From the NCBI GenBank assembly GCA_043735935.1, contig JAYTDO010000376.1, positions 1-18,816 of the forward strand: a stretch of DNA of 18,816 bases, read 5' to 3'. How positions within the stretch are numbered: the stretch's first letter is position 1; each line of letters begins with the position of its first letter. The position numbers were made by a program, and so were the translations under genes. This document shows, piece by piece, positions 1-8,284 of the stretch. The DNA is from JANLQB01 sp043735935 (lineage in GTDB: Bacteria; Verrucomicrobiota; Verrucomicrobiia; Chthoniobacterales; Chthoniobacteraceae). The notes under the pieces are model-generated. The model was not told where the DNA came from, ran no database searches, and saw only the letters and a list, made by a program, of their open reading frames with translations.

Positions 1-9
1 CCCACGCGC

Positions 10-207
10 GTGCCGGCGGAGGATTTCGTGGCCTTGCTGCGTTGTCCCGAGACGGGGCAGTCGCTGCGAATCGCGCCTTCTGAAATCCTTGCACGGGCAG
101 GGCTCGCGGCGGGTTTGCTGAGGGACGACGGACGCGTCGTTTACCCGATCCTGGATGGAATTCCCGTGCTGTTGGTGGGCGACGCGGTGCCGCTGTCCTC
201 GGCTTAA
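10..207 (+). CDS. Trm112-like small protein (65 aa, start uncertain)
   Basis: The product has the layout of bacterial Trm112/YcaR-like proteins: a short N-terminal helix ending in LLRCP (Cys12), a variable middle, and the closing motif YPILDGIPVLLV (residues 45-56). In this family the fold is a small beta domain that supports partner enzymes such as methyltransferases; the partner here is unknown. Only one cysteine is present, so a four-Cys zinc site is absent, as in many bacterial members. The GTG at 10 gives a family-typical length, but the frame stays open to the window edge, so an earlier start cannot be excluded. Its TAA overlaps the stop codon of the convergent large secreted protein. 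Confidence 0.75.
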   Translation: MPAEDFVALLRCPETGQSLRIAPSEILARAGLAAGLLRDDGRVVYPILDGIPVLLVGDAVPLSSA

Positions 208-2774
208 GGCGCGGTCGGGAATAGCCGGACGGGGCGGATATCCGTGCCGTGAATGAGAAAGCCCGCACCCTGACCGATCGGGGCGTCGCCCGGAAACTGC
301 GGGATGAACACTCCCTTGATCTTCTGCATCGGTCCGCCTGCGTCGATCGTGACTTTCCCGTGAAAGAACCCGGTCGCGCCGTCGATCTTGAGTTTCGGCG
401 CGTAGGTCCGCGGATCGGTGAAGGTGACGCTCCCATCGTTCCCGAACTGGAGTTTGAGATCGAGCTTTTCGTCGAAAGCGAGGCCGACTTGGAGGGTGCC
501 GGCTCCTGCCGTATCGATGAAGCCCTGAGAGAGGAAGTTGCTGCCCGAGGGGGTTTTGTACGCTTCGGCATAGCCGATCAACTCCTGGTTGACCGCGCCG
601 CCGATTTCCCCCGTCCCGGTGGCAGGTTTGACCCACGAAGCCTGCGCGGCGAATCCTGGCGTCGGCGTTTCGTGGCGCAGGAAGAACCCCTGAAGTTGCC
701 CTCTTCCACCGTAGAGGCTCGCGTAGACGGGGATCGTGAAGTCGCTGGAAATGCGAGTACCGACAGTGAATGGCGTCCCGTCGGGCATCTGGCCGGCGAG
801 ACGGACGCTGCCCTTTTCGCCAAAAGCGCCCGTCGCGTAGGCGGCTCCCTGCGGGCCGGTGCCGTCGGCGGGGACAAAGATGGCGACGATCGGGGTCGCG
901 TTGAAAAGTGTAGTCGCGAGCGTCGGATTAAATGCAGCCGCAGCGTAGAAATAGGAGTCGCCCAAGGTGCCTGTGACGGCGGGGAAAAGGGGATTGACCT
1001 GGGCATCGAGGATTTGGTTTCCCAGACCGGGAATGAAGACCGTGCGCGTGATGCGGCCGCGAGCGTCGACGTCGCCCTTGAGGACGATGATGTTGGAGCC
1101 GACGACGATGCGGAGGGTGTAAGAGCCCGCATTGGTGAGTTTTACCTTGATCTTGCCGACCCCGAGCGCGTCGTGGTCCGTGCGTTCGATCAGGCCCACG
1201 CAGTTCGCATTCACGCCGGGGAACGGCGTATTCGGCCGATTTTCCACCGTACTGATCGCGGGGACGCCGACCGCGTATCCGTCGCCGGGGAGGAGAACGT
1301 ACGTCGTGCGAAAGCCGCCATTGAATGGCCCGGTCCGCTCGCTGGTCCCCTCGATAAATGTCGTGAGTTGTCCATCGGCAAAGGTCGCCGTGGTGTCCTC
1401 CGTGGTTCCGTCAAAGTGGACGTGGCGGATGTTCACGACCAGCGGGAGGGTCGGACTTCCGTCGCGTTCGAGGGGCACGAGGAAGGGGCTCCTCGTGTCG
1501 CTCCAGATGATGCGGCTGGCGCCGAAATGCACGTTGGCGTTCGGCGCGAATTCCACTCGCAGGCTCGCAATGCCCTCCTGGCTGAAACCGGCCTTGGTGC
1601 CGAGTTGCACGTAATATCGTTGGCCGCTGATCACCGGGACGAAGACGCGGGCCTGCAGGACGGTGGCCGTGATGTCATCGTTGGCCGCGAAGAGCGTCAG
1701 GTTGTTGAATGTGGCGGGGTCCGCATTCGGGCCGGTGAAGATCCGAAGCACGGTATTCATGTCGCTGCCCGTGCTGTCGAATGAGGCCTGTCCGTCGGTC
1801 GGCGCGTCCCAAGTGAACCAGGACGATCCGCTCAATTGCACGCCGTCTGTGCCGAAGGGCTCCCCGATTTCCAGCGTCGCTCCGGCGAGCGGCCCGCGTG
1901 CGGTGACGCCCGTTCCGAGGGCGGCGCGCGCGGAGAAGGCGTCGTTGGTCACGGGTTGCGGGAGAAAGTACAGGGTGAAAATCCCTTCCGCGTCAAAAGC
2001 AGCACCCAACCGCTGCACCCGGATGCGATATTCCTCGCCGGCGCGTGCAGCGATGACGCTGCCGATGCTGGGGTTCTGCCCTTCCTGTTCGGAGTGCCCG
2101 AATCGGACGAGCGAGGCGAGCGAGTCTCCACGATAAATGTCGATCGAACGTGGGATACTGGCCTGCTCCGAGTAGATGAACCATTGTGCCGTGCGCGGGG
2201 CCACCCAGCGAAACCAGACGGAGTGCCCCTGGTCAACCGTCGTATCCGGCTCACCGACTTCCGCCGTGGTGTTGACGTTGGTGAGCGTAGGGCTGGTATT
2301 CGTCCACGTGACCGTGCGCGGTGTGGCGAAGCGATCGTTGGCTGGCGACAGATTGACGGTTCCGTCGCCAGGCGAGTTCCCCAAAGTCGCGACCTGAATG
2401 TAATAGGTCTGCCCTGGAGCGACGTCGAAGACCACCTCCGCATTGCTCCCGTCGGCGTCGTCGCCGGACCCGAGCGCGCTCAGGTTCGAGAGAGTCGTTC
2501 CTTGGAAAACGGTCACCGTCACAAACCGCGAAAACTCTGTGCTCACCCGCACCGGTCCTGGGTCGATGGCGCCCACTTTCACCCAGACGGTCTGAGCACC
2601 GCCGATTTCGCTCAGGGATTCGCTCGTCTCGACCGTCGCGTTCGTAGTCGAGACGGGATACTGGGCGAGCCCGACGGTGCCGGCGTTGGCGAAGGCGTCG
2701 GCAAATGGCGACTGCGCGTGGGACGCGGCGGTGGCAATGAAGAATGCGAGGAGGAATCGGAGGAACATCTGCAT
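204..2774 (-). CDS. Large secreted protein with three PPC-like repeats and a verrucomicrobial C-terminal beta domain (856 aa)
   Basis: The ATG at 2774 (or a second one at 2768) gives a clean signal peptide, FLRFLLAFFIATAASHA, with cleavage before Gln21; the longer upstream frame overlaps the preceding gene and is rich in Arg, so it is rejected. Three related beta-sandwich units follow at about 22-143, 144-270 and 275-410. Each opens with a phrase like ANDRFA or TNDAFS, has a central VWFRW or SWFTW strand, and ends with YYIQVA or YYVQLG. These are features of pre-peptidase C-terminal (PPC)-like domains. Residues 545-730 (with a GPQGAAYATG-type turn and ASWVKP) and 735-850 resemble a C-terminal beta region common in large verrucomicrobial exported proteins. 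No catalytic motif was seen. It lies 71 bases behind the glycoside hydrolase gene in the same direction, so a role in surface attachment or polysaccharide binding is an inference. Confidence 0.85.
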   Translation of the reverse strand: MQMFLRFLLAFFIATAASHAQSPFADAFANAGTVGLAQYPVSTTNATVETSESLSEIGGAQTVWVKVGAIDPGPVRVSTEFSRFVTVTVFQGTTLSNLSALGSGDDADGSNAEVVFDVAPGQTYYIQVATLGNSPGDGTVNLSPANDRFATPRTVTWTNTSPTLTNVNTTAEVGEPDTTVDQGHSVWFRWVAPRTAQWFIYSEQASIPRSIDIYRGDSLASLVRFGHSEQEGQNPSIGSVIAARAGEEYRIRVQRLGAAFDAEGIFTLYFLPQPVTNDAFSARAALGTGVTARGPLAGATLEIGEPFGTDGVQLSGSSWFTWDAPTDGQASFDSTGSDMNTVLRIFTGPNADPATFNNLTLFAANDDITATVLQARVFVPVISGQRYYVQLGTKAGFSQEGIASLRVEFAPNANVHFGASRIIWSDTRSPFLVPLERDGSPTLPLVVNIRHVHFDGTTEDTTATFADGQLTTFIEGTSERTGPFNGGFRTTYVLLPGDGYAVGVPAISTVENRPNTPFPGVNANCVGLIERTDHDALGVGKIKVKLTNAGSYTLRIVVGSNIIVLKGDVDARGRITRTVFIPGLGNQILDAQVNPLFPAVTGTLGDSYFYAAAAFNPTLATTLFNATPIVAIFVPADGTGPQGAAYATGAFGEKGSVRLAGQMPDGTPFTVGTRISSDFTIPVYASLYGGRGQLQGFFLRHETPTPGFAAQASWVKPATGTGEIGGAVNQELIGYAEAYKTPSGSNFLSQGFIDTAGAGTLQVGLAFDEKLDLKLQFGNDGSVTFTDPRTYAPKLKIDGATGFFHGKVTIDAGGPMQKIKGVFIPQFPGDAPIGQGAGFLIHGTDIRPVRLFPTAP

Positions 2775-2845
2775 ACGGGGCGCCGGAAGAAAGACGCTCC
2801 GGGGCGGAATTGCACGCGCTTTCTGATACGCGGCCCGACTCCGTG

Positions 2846-5344
2846 TCACTCCGAGGCGAGTTCGTACCAGAGAGTGCGGTATTGTGGGCCGATTTCGATC
2901 GAGCCACCATTCATCGGCACCTCGGTCCCGCGCTGCCCGCGCTCGTCGAGCGCCCAGGCTTTGAGCTTTGGATTCGGCAGGGTGATCTTCGCGGCGATTC
3001 CTTCGACGAGCGAAGGCGCCCGACCCCAATTCCGCCCGACGCTTTCGTGCGCGTTGCTCGTCCACTTCATATCCGTGTTCGCCGTGAGCCCGGTGGCGGT
3101 GAGGAGAATGCGCTTGGCGGTCTTGAAGTTTTTGCCATCGATCACCGTCGCCTGAATCGCGGCCCACGGGCCCTGCGCTGCGATCCTCACATCGCTCAGC
3201 TCAAATGTCCTCGCCCCGACGTTGCCGATGACGGATTTGGATTTCGCCGCGTCCACGGTCACAAAATGATGTTCGTGATTCCATGACAGTTCTCCGGTGT
3301 CGCTCGTCCCGGAAGCGCCGGATAAGGCTTCACCAAATTGATTACGGCCATCGGCCAGTCGGATTCCCACCCGCGAGGTCAGTGCCCATGGACGAGGCAT
3401 CCCCAAGGCGTCAGCTCCCACTCTCGGTCCCACTCGCCGCGCGAGCTCCATTCCGCCGGTCGCCGTCGTCGATGCGACCCAAACTTCCTTGCCCGGCTTC
3501 ACATCGCCCCGGATGAATATCGCCAGTGATGCGGGTAATGTCGCCATTTTCACCGGATGTTGATCGATGTCGAAGAAGCTCGGGAAATAGCGCTTGTCCC
3601 AGTCGTCGCGGCGGTGCGAGTAGGCGAATGCGAAGATGCCGTCCCAGTCCTCAAGCGCGGCGTAAGCGCAGATCAGCGGAAAAGTTTCCGCTCCATATTC
3701 ATTCGGCGCAGCGTGGTTGTATTCGGTGCAGATGTAGGGTTTTCCTTCCACGCGTTGGAGCGCGAGTCCCGGAATCGTGCCGCCGTCCTCACGCCCGGCC
3801 ATCGAGACGTTTTTCACACTCCAGTCATCCGCATTCCAGCCTTTCCCGTGGAAGTCCGGGTGCTGCCAGTAGGAATGCGAATCGATCACGTCCATCGCGC
3901 TCTGGATGGGGAAGGGCGACCAGCCGAGTTGTGTCCCGACGAGCAAGTTTTTCGCCCCCAGTTCCTTGCGAATAAACGCATACATCGCGGGCCAATATTT
4001 CTCCTCCTGCGACCAAAGGAACGCGAACCAGTCCTGCTGCGCCGCGGGCGTGCGTCCAGCGCAGTCGCGCTTCGTAAATGGGCCGACCGGCGCCGACGCT
4101 TCGAGCGCGGAAATGTGCAGGGAAAAATCCGAGAACTCGAAGGTGCCCTTCGCTGCACCGAGCCCGGTGACGCCGAGGCGCGCGGCGCTTTCCTCGTCCT
4201 TCGTTTTCAAGAGAATCGTGAATGTTTTCCATTCCGGCGAAAGTAACACCGTATCGGAATCGAGGATCTTCCACGGATCGTGCGCCTGCCCGAGATTGAT
4301 GCTCAGCTCGCGTTTGGCGTCGGCCCTTGCACGAAACGTGACCGCGTAAGTTTCATTAGCCGCGAGCGCGATGCCGCCTTGCGTGAACTGCACATGCCAG
4401 GAGGCCTTGCCCGGCTCGCTCACCACCACGCGCATGCCGCCTTCGCCGGTCGTCGTCGTGGCTTTGGCTCCCTCATGCGTCTCGGCGTACCAGCCGTCGA
4501 GACCTTTTGAAAAATCACCGTTCTTGAGCACCTCGGGCCCAGCCGCCTTTTGACCGACGCTCCATGCGACCGCGCGCTTGTCGTCCGTTCCGTATTTGTC
4601 GCCCAGCCATTTCATCCACAGCGCGCCGAGTTCTTCGCGGTACGGCGCCGCAATATTGTCGAGGCCGCCATTGTGCCAGGTATTGAGGAGCGCATTCTCG
4701 TTGTTGATTTCGATCAAGGCGACCGCCGGTTCGTCGACGTAGGCGTTGTGCGTGTAGGCATTGACGTGCGTCAGCAAGGCCCGGGCGTAGTCCTTCTGGA
4801 GTGCGATCATCGGCGCGGAAAAATTATCCACGCCGGCGTCAAAGTTCGGGTTCCCCACTTTCTCGGATTTCGGACGGTCCGGATACGTGCGCGACACGTG
4901 CAGATTCAGGTCCGCGTAAACGCCGTTTTTCTTCAGCTCGGAGATGAAATAATCGAGCCGGTCGAGTTGATCCGTATCGAGAGTTCGCATGTCGGAGGCC
5001 CAGATGCCATCCGGTGCGGCCATCATGTCCATGTGGTGAAAGCGCACGCAATTGATCCCAAACTTCGCCATGCGTGCGGCGACCTTTTCCGCATCGGCGT
5101 GTGTGGGGAAGTTGGCGCCGAAGGCGAGATTGACGCCGAAGATGCGGAGTCGCTTGCCGGCTGCGAACAAGTGCCCGTCTTTCACGGAGACGAATCCGCC
5201 TTTGCCGGCGGGTCTCTCGATCCACGTGCTGACGTTCGTGAGCGAAGGCGACGCATCATCCCACGGCAGCACGAACGGAAATAGTTCCGCCGCGCGCGCT
5301 GCCCCCGCGAGCAAAATGAGCAGCGCGAACGTTGGGGTTTTCAT
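2846..5344 (-). CDS. Secreted clan GH-A glycoside hydrolase (GH5-like) with inserted carbohydrate-binding-like domain (832 aa)
   Basis: The chosen ATG at 5344 yields a signal peptide (MKTPTFALLILLAGAARA, cut near 19) and has AAGGAT-like bases directly upstream; a longer frame to 5422 would run into the divergent gene. The barrel begins around residue 60 with LRIFGVNLAFGANFP and contains the GH-A-type INCVRFHHMD strand. IEINNEN places the probable acid/base at Glu216, and ICTEYNH places the probable nucleophile at Glu541. Between them, residues 274-410 (NGDFSKGLDGW onward) look like a CBM4/9-type jelly roll inserted in the barrel. A beta-rich C-terminal part (about 600-832) follows. The substrate is unknown, probably a plant-type or algal beta-glycan. 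The exact GH family cannot be fixed by eye. It likely shares a transcript with the large secreted protein downstream. Confidence 0.85.
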   Translation of the reverse strand: MKTPTFALLILLAGAARAAELFPFVLPWDDASPSLTNVSTWIERPAGKGGFVSVKDGHLFAAGKRLRIFGVNLAFGANFPTHADAEKVAARMAKFGINCVRFHHMDMMAAPDGIWASDMRTLDTDQLDRLDYFISELKKNGVYADLNLHVSRTYPDRPKSEKVGNPNFDAGVDNFSAPMIALQKDYARALLTHVNAYTHNAYVDEPAVALIEINNENALLNTWHNGGLDNIAAPYREELGALWMKWLGDKYGTDDKRAVAWSVGQKAAGPEVLKNGDFSKGLDGWYAETHEGAKATTTTGEGGMRVVVSEPGKASWHVQFTQGGIALAANETYAVTFRARADAKRELSINLGQAHDPWKILDSDTVLLSPEWKTFTILLKTKDEESAARLGVTGLGAAKGTFEFSDFSLHISALEASAPVGPFTKRDCAGRTPAAQQDWFAFLWSQEEKYWPAMYAFIRKELGAKNLLVGTQLGWSPFPIQSAMDVIDSHSYWQHPDFHGKGWNADDWSVKNVSMAGREDGGTIPGLALQRVEGKPYICTEYNHAAPNEYGAETFPLICAYAALEDWDGIFAFAYSHRRDDWDKRYFPSFFDIDQHPVKMATLPASLAIFIRGDVKPGKEVWVASTTATGGMELARRVGPRVGADALGMPRPWALTSRVGIRLADGRNQFGEALSGASGTSDTGELSWNHEHHFVTVDAAKSKSVIGNVGARTFELSDVRIAAQGPWAAIQATVIDGKNFKTAKRILLTATGLTANTDMKWTSNAHESVGRNWGRAPSLVEGIAAKITLPNPKLKAWALDERGQRGTEVPMNGGSIEIGPQYRTLWYELASE

Positions 5345-5378
5345 ATCCTTCGCGAGTTTCGTGTCTAAAATTGGGCGC

Positions 5379-6242
5379 ATGAACATTCGTATCTGGTTTT
5401 TCGTTTTCGTGGTGGGGATCAATGCATCGGCGCACGCTCAGTTTTCAGCGCGGTGGATGCAGGATGAGAAGTACTGGGGCGACGGCAAAGCCGAATTCAA
5501 TTTTTACGAAGCGCAGGAAGTTCGATACGGGCAGCCGCGCGCGAGCGACGTCATTCACATCCTGGTGCGCGAACCGTTTTCAGATCGGGACCTGGTCAAG
5601 GCGGAGGCGAACACTCGAGGCGGCACCTACCCGGTCATCAAGCTCAACCAGATCCTCCATGTTCCGACCGGGATCTATGTCTACCAGCAGATGCATTCCG
5701 CATTCTGGCGCTGTGACTCGGGCTCGCTGGTGAAGGCGACGCTCACGAGCAACGACTCGTGTGGCAATACGTACAAGGAATTCCGCGCACTGGGCGGCTT
5801 GCGGGGGCTTATTGGCGGTGGGTGGAAATACGAATGGCGGACGTATTGGGAGGGTCAAAGCGCCGGGGACGAAAATGTCGCGGCTCCTGCGAACGCCTTA
5901 TTTTACGACGAACTGCCTGCGCGGGTGCGGACGCTCGATTTCGATGCGGAACCCAAGTCATTCGAGATCGCGCTAGCACCGTCGATCATTCGATCGAAGA
6001 AGGATGACGTGAAATTCGCGCGGGCCACGGTCGACTGGAAACGTGCCGCGGGTGATCTCCTCGTGAGCGTAAGAACGGAGTCGGGCACGGATGAATTCCG
6101 GCTGGACGCGAAAGCACCGCATCTGCTTCGCGAGTGGAAGATGTCCGACGGCGGAAGCTTGAAGCTGACTAGCAGCCTCAAGCTGGACTACTGGAACTAC
6201 AACAAGCTCGGCGACAAGGAGCGCGCTCTTTCGTCGCCTTAA
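5379..6242 (+). CDS. Secreted protein of unknown function (287 aa), similar to proteins mislabelled 'septum formation inhibitor Maf'
   Basis: The ATG at 5379 gives a signal peptide (MNIRIWFFVFVVGINASAHA, cut before Gln21). The mature protein starts with a KYWGDGKAEFNFYEAQEVRYG segment (residues 31-51), followed by a VIHILVREPF strand and a TGIYVYQQMHSAFW segment. From memory this layout resembles exported Bacteroidota/Verrucomicrobiota proteins that databases label 'septum formation inhibitor Maf'; it has none of the features of the true Maf nucleotide pyrophosphatase. Two cysteines (112 and 128) could form a disulfide. The fold looks all-beta and no catalytic residues are recognisable. The start codons of this gene and the divergent glycoside hydrolase are only 34 bases apart, so the two may be controlled together. 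The function is unknown. Confidence 0.75.
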   Translation: MNIRIWFFVFVVGINASAHAQFSARWMQDEKYWGDGKAEFNFYEAQEVRYGQPRASDVIHILVREPFSDRDLVKAEANTRGGTYPVIKLNQILHVPTGIYVYQQMHSAFWRCDSGSLVKATLTSNDSCGNTYKEFRALGGLRGLIGGGWKYEWRTYWEGQSAGDENVAAPANALFYDELPARVRTLDFDAEPKSFEIALAPSIIRSKKDDVKFARATVDWKRAAGDLLVSVRTESGTDEFRLDAKAPHLLREWKMSDGGSLKLTSSLKLDYWNYNKLGDKERALSSP

Positions 6243-6332
6243 ACGGCGGCGCGTGGTCTAAGAAACCACCGCGAGCACGGTTCGCACAAACAAGCTCGCC
6301 ATCGGCGACCATATTTTCAAAATCCCATCCGC

Positions 6333-7805
6333 ATGAAACTCCTCCCGCTTTTTCTCAGCGTCTTCACTCTCGCTTCCGTCGCGCTCCGAGCGCAGACGGT
6401 GACCGACGAGTACGAGGCTCGCACCTTCGCCGGTCCGGAAGGTCAGTCGCTCAATTATCGATTGCTCAAGCCGAAGAACTACGATGCTGCGAAGAAATAC
6501 CCGCTGGTGCTTTTCCTGCACGGAGCCGGCGAACGCGGCGCCGATAACGTGGCGCAGCTCAAGCACGGCGCTCCGTTGTTCGCAAAGCCCGATGTGCGCG
6601 AAAAGTTTCCGTGTTTCGTCGTCGCACCGCAGTGCCCCCCCGAACAGAAATGGGCGGATATCGACTGGTCGAGCGACACGCCCACGCAGCCGGCGAAAGT
6701 GAGCCCGTCGATGGGCCTGACATTGGGTGCGCTCGACGTCTTGCAGAAGGAATTCAGCATCGACGCAGATCGGCTATATGTGACGGGCCTTTCGATGGGT
6801 GGTTACGGCACGTGGGATCTCATCACGCGCTTTCCCGAAAAATGGGCTGCGGCGGTGCCGATCTGTGGCGGCGGCGACAAGGCAAAGGCGGCCTTGGCCA
6901 AAGGCGTGCCGATCTGGGCGTTTCACGGCGCTAATGATCCGACTGTAAAGCTCGTCCGCACCGTGGAGATGATCGACGCGATCAGGGCGGCAGGGGCAAA
7001 TCCCCTCTATAGCGAGTATCCTTACGTGCAGCACGATTCATGGTCGAATGCGTACGGCGAATCACAACTGTTGCCGTGGCTCTTTGCGCAAAGGCGCGGG
7101 CAGGCAGCCGTGCCGTTTGAAAAGGTGGCGGGTTCGCTCGAACAGCCGCCGTCTAACCAGTGCCCTGGCGCCGGCCCGATGCAATCCGGCCTTTGGTTTC
7201 GGAGCCTGTGGAAGCAGCGCCGCGGGGACTGGGATAAGGCGAAGGCCGCGGACCAAGGGGCGGTCGTCTTTTTCGGCGACTCGATCACGCAGGGATGGGG
7301 TTCGCTCGCGAAGGATTTTCCCAATTTGAAAACTGCGAATCGTGGCATCAGCGGCGATACGACGCGCGGTCTGCGCACGCGCATTCAAGGCGACGTTCTC
7401 GACCTCCATCCGAAGGCCGTTTCGATGCTCATCGGGACGAATGATCTGGATCAGGGCGCGGAGCCCGAGACTGTCGCGGCGAACCTCAAGGCGATCGTCG
7501 CGGCGTTCCACAAGGCGGATGCGAAAATGCCGATCATCATCAACAAAACCATGCCGCGCGGCGCGAAGCCGGGGCGCTACCCGGAGAAGATTCGCGAGCT
7601 CAATGCCCTTTATGAGGCCGCCTTCAAAGACGATCCGATGGTCACGTTTTGTGACACTTGGACGATTTTCGATGACGGACAGGGGACGGTTAAAAAAGAA
7701 GAGTTCCCCGATCTTTTGCATCCGAACGCCGCCGGTTACGCCAAATGGACGGCAGCGTTGGAGCCCATATTCACGAAGTTGAAACTCGCAACGGCGGCGC
7801 CGTGA
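6333..7805 (+). CDS. Exported bimodular esterase: alpha/beta-hydrolase fused to SGNH/GDSL hydrolase (490 aa)
   Basis: A signal peptide (MKLLPLFLSVFTLASVALRA, cut before Gln21) precedes two hydrolase domains. Residues about 25-255 form an alpha/beta-hydrolase of the PHB-depolymerase/feruloyl-esterase-like type: oxyanion strand LFLHGAGERG, nucleophile Ser154 in GLSMGGYG, Asp202 in HGANDP and His234 in VQHDSW. Residues about 305-485 form an SGNH hydrolase: FFGDSITQ (Ser317), the Gly block RGISGD, GTND (Asn370) and DLLHPN (Asp460, His463). Both catalytic sets appear intact, so two ester bonds of a decorated polysaccharide may be cut by one secreted protein; that is inference from the nearby glycoside hydrolase. 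The stop codon overlaps the GTG of the next gene. No clear Shine-Dalgarno sequence is seen. Confidence 0.9.
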   Translation: MKLLPLFLSVFTLASVALRAQTVTDEYEARTFAGPEGQSLNYRLLKPKNYDAAKKYPLVLFLHGAGERGADNVAQLKHGAPLFAKPDVREKFPCFVVAPQCPPEQKWADIDWSSDTPTQPAKVSPSMGLTLGALDVLQKEFSIDADRLYVTGLSMGGYGTWDLITRFPEKWAAAVPICGGGDKAKAALAKGVPIWAFHGANDPTVKLVRTVEMIDAIRAAGANPLYSEYPYVQHDSWSNAYGESQLLPWLFAQRRGQAAVPFEKVAGSLEQPPSNQCPGAGPMQSGLWFRSLWKQRRGDWDKAKAADQGAVVFFGDSITQGWGSLAKDFPNLKTANRGISGDTTRGLRTRIQGDVLDLHPKAVSMLIGTNDLDQGAEPETVAANLKAIVAAFHKADAKMPIIINKTMPRGAKPGRYPEKIRELNALYEAAFKDDPMVTFCDTWTIFDDGQGTVKKEEFPDLLHPNAAGYAKWTAALEPIFTKLKLATAAP

Positions 7806-8284
7806 TCGAAATCGTCCCGCTGCTCGACCGGGGTGAGTTCATTTCGGTCGTGGCGCAGTGGCAGCGGGACGAATGGAACGAGCCACAAGCGCGACCTCCT
7901 CTGGCGGAGTTTGAGGAATGCTTGCGGATCGAAATGGGGCACGACTCGGCTCCCATCGCCTACGTCGCGCTTGCCAGCGGTGCGCCCGCCGGGACGGTGA
8001 GCCTGATCTTTGACGGCTCGTTGAAAGGTCCGAAGCATGAACCGTGGCTGGCGTCGTTGTATGTAGAGCCCGCGTTTCGCGGCCGGGGAATCGGGCGGAG
8101 TCTGGTCCATCACGCCGTTGCTGCTGCGGGCGCATTCGGCTTCGATACGACGCATCTGTACTCTCCGAATCATGAGGCGTTTTATCGCCGACTCGGATGG
8201 GAATTCAGCGAGACCGTTGTGTTTCGCGGGAGAACCGTGGCGAGGATGCGCCACGAGAACTTCAGGCCAGTGACAATTTGCTGA
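7802..8284 (+). CDS. GNAT family N-acetyltransferase (160 aa)
   Basis: This is a cytoplasmic acetyl-CoA-dependent acyltransferase of the GNAT fold. The key signature is LASLYVEPAFRGRGIGRSLV (residues 83-102), where the RGRGIG loop binds the CoA pyrophosphate. The C-terminal part has the usual LYSPNHEAFYRRLGWEF segment. The acceptor is unknown; an amine or amino group is usual in the family. I chose the GTG at 7802 because it makes a GTGA overlap with the esterase stop, a normal arrangement for translational coupling, and gives a typical length; an ATG at 7745 in the same frame would add 19 residues that do not fit the family. The 3' end overlaps the convergent superoxide dismutase gene by 23 bases. 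Confidence 0.88.
   Translation: MIEIVPLLDRGEFISVVAQWQRDEWNEPQARPPLAEFEECLRIEMGHDSAPIAYVALASGAPAGTVSLIFDGSLKGPKHEPWLASLYVEPAFRGRGIGRSLVHHAVAAAGAFGFDTTHLYSPNHEAFYRRLGWEFSETVVFRGRTVARMRHENFRPVTIC

Noticed and set aside
249..1784. Long + strand open frame of 511 codons opposite the large secreted protein
   Set aside because: Rich in Arg, Glu and Asp without any domain; it is antisense to a gene with a clear signal peptide and repeats. Long antisense frames are expected at this GC content.
1836..3155. + strand open frame of 439 codons spanning two leftward genes
   Set aside because: It crosses the boundary of two well-supported genes and shows low-complexity composition.
2775..3167. N-terminal extension of the large secreted protein by 131 residues
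   Set aside because: It would overlap the end of the glycoside hydrolase gene, is Arg-rich, and would bury the signal peptide.
4550..5284. + strand open frame of 244 codons opposite the glycoside hydrolase
   Set aside because: It mirrors the conserved barrel coding region and has no recognisable motif or start signal.
6247..6275. Imperfect hairpin GTGGT/ACCAC after the secreted unknown gene
   Set aside because: Short stem with a seven-base loop and no T run; it may be chance.
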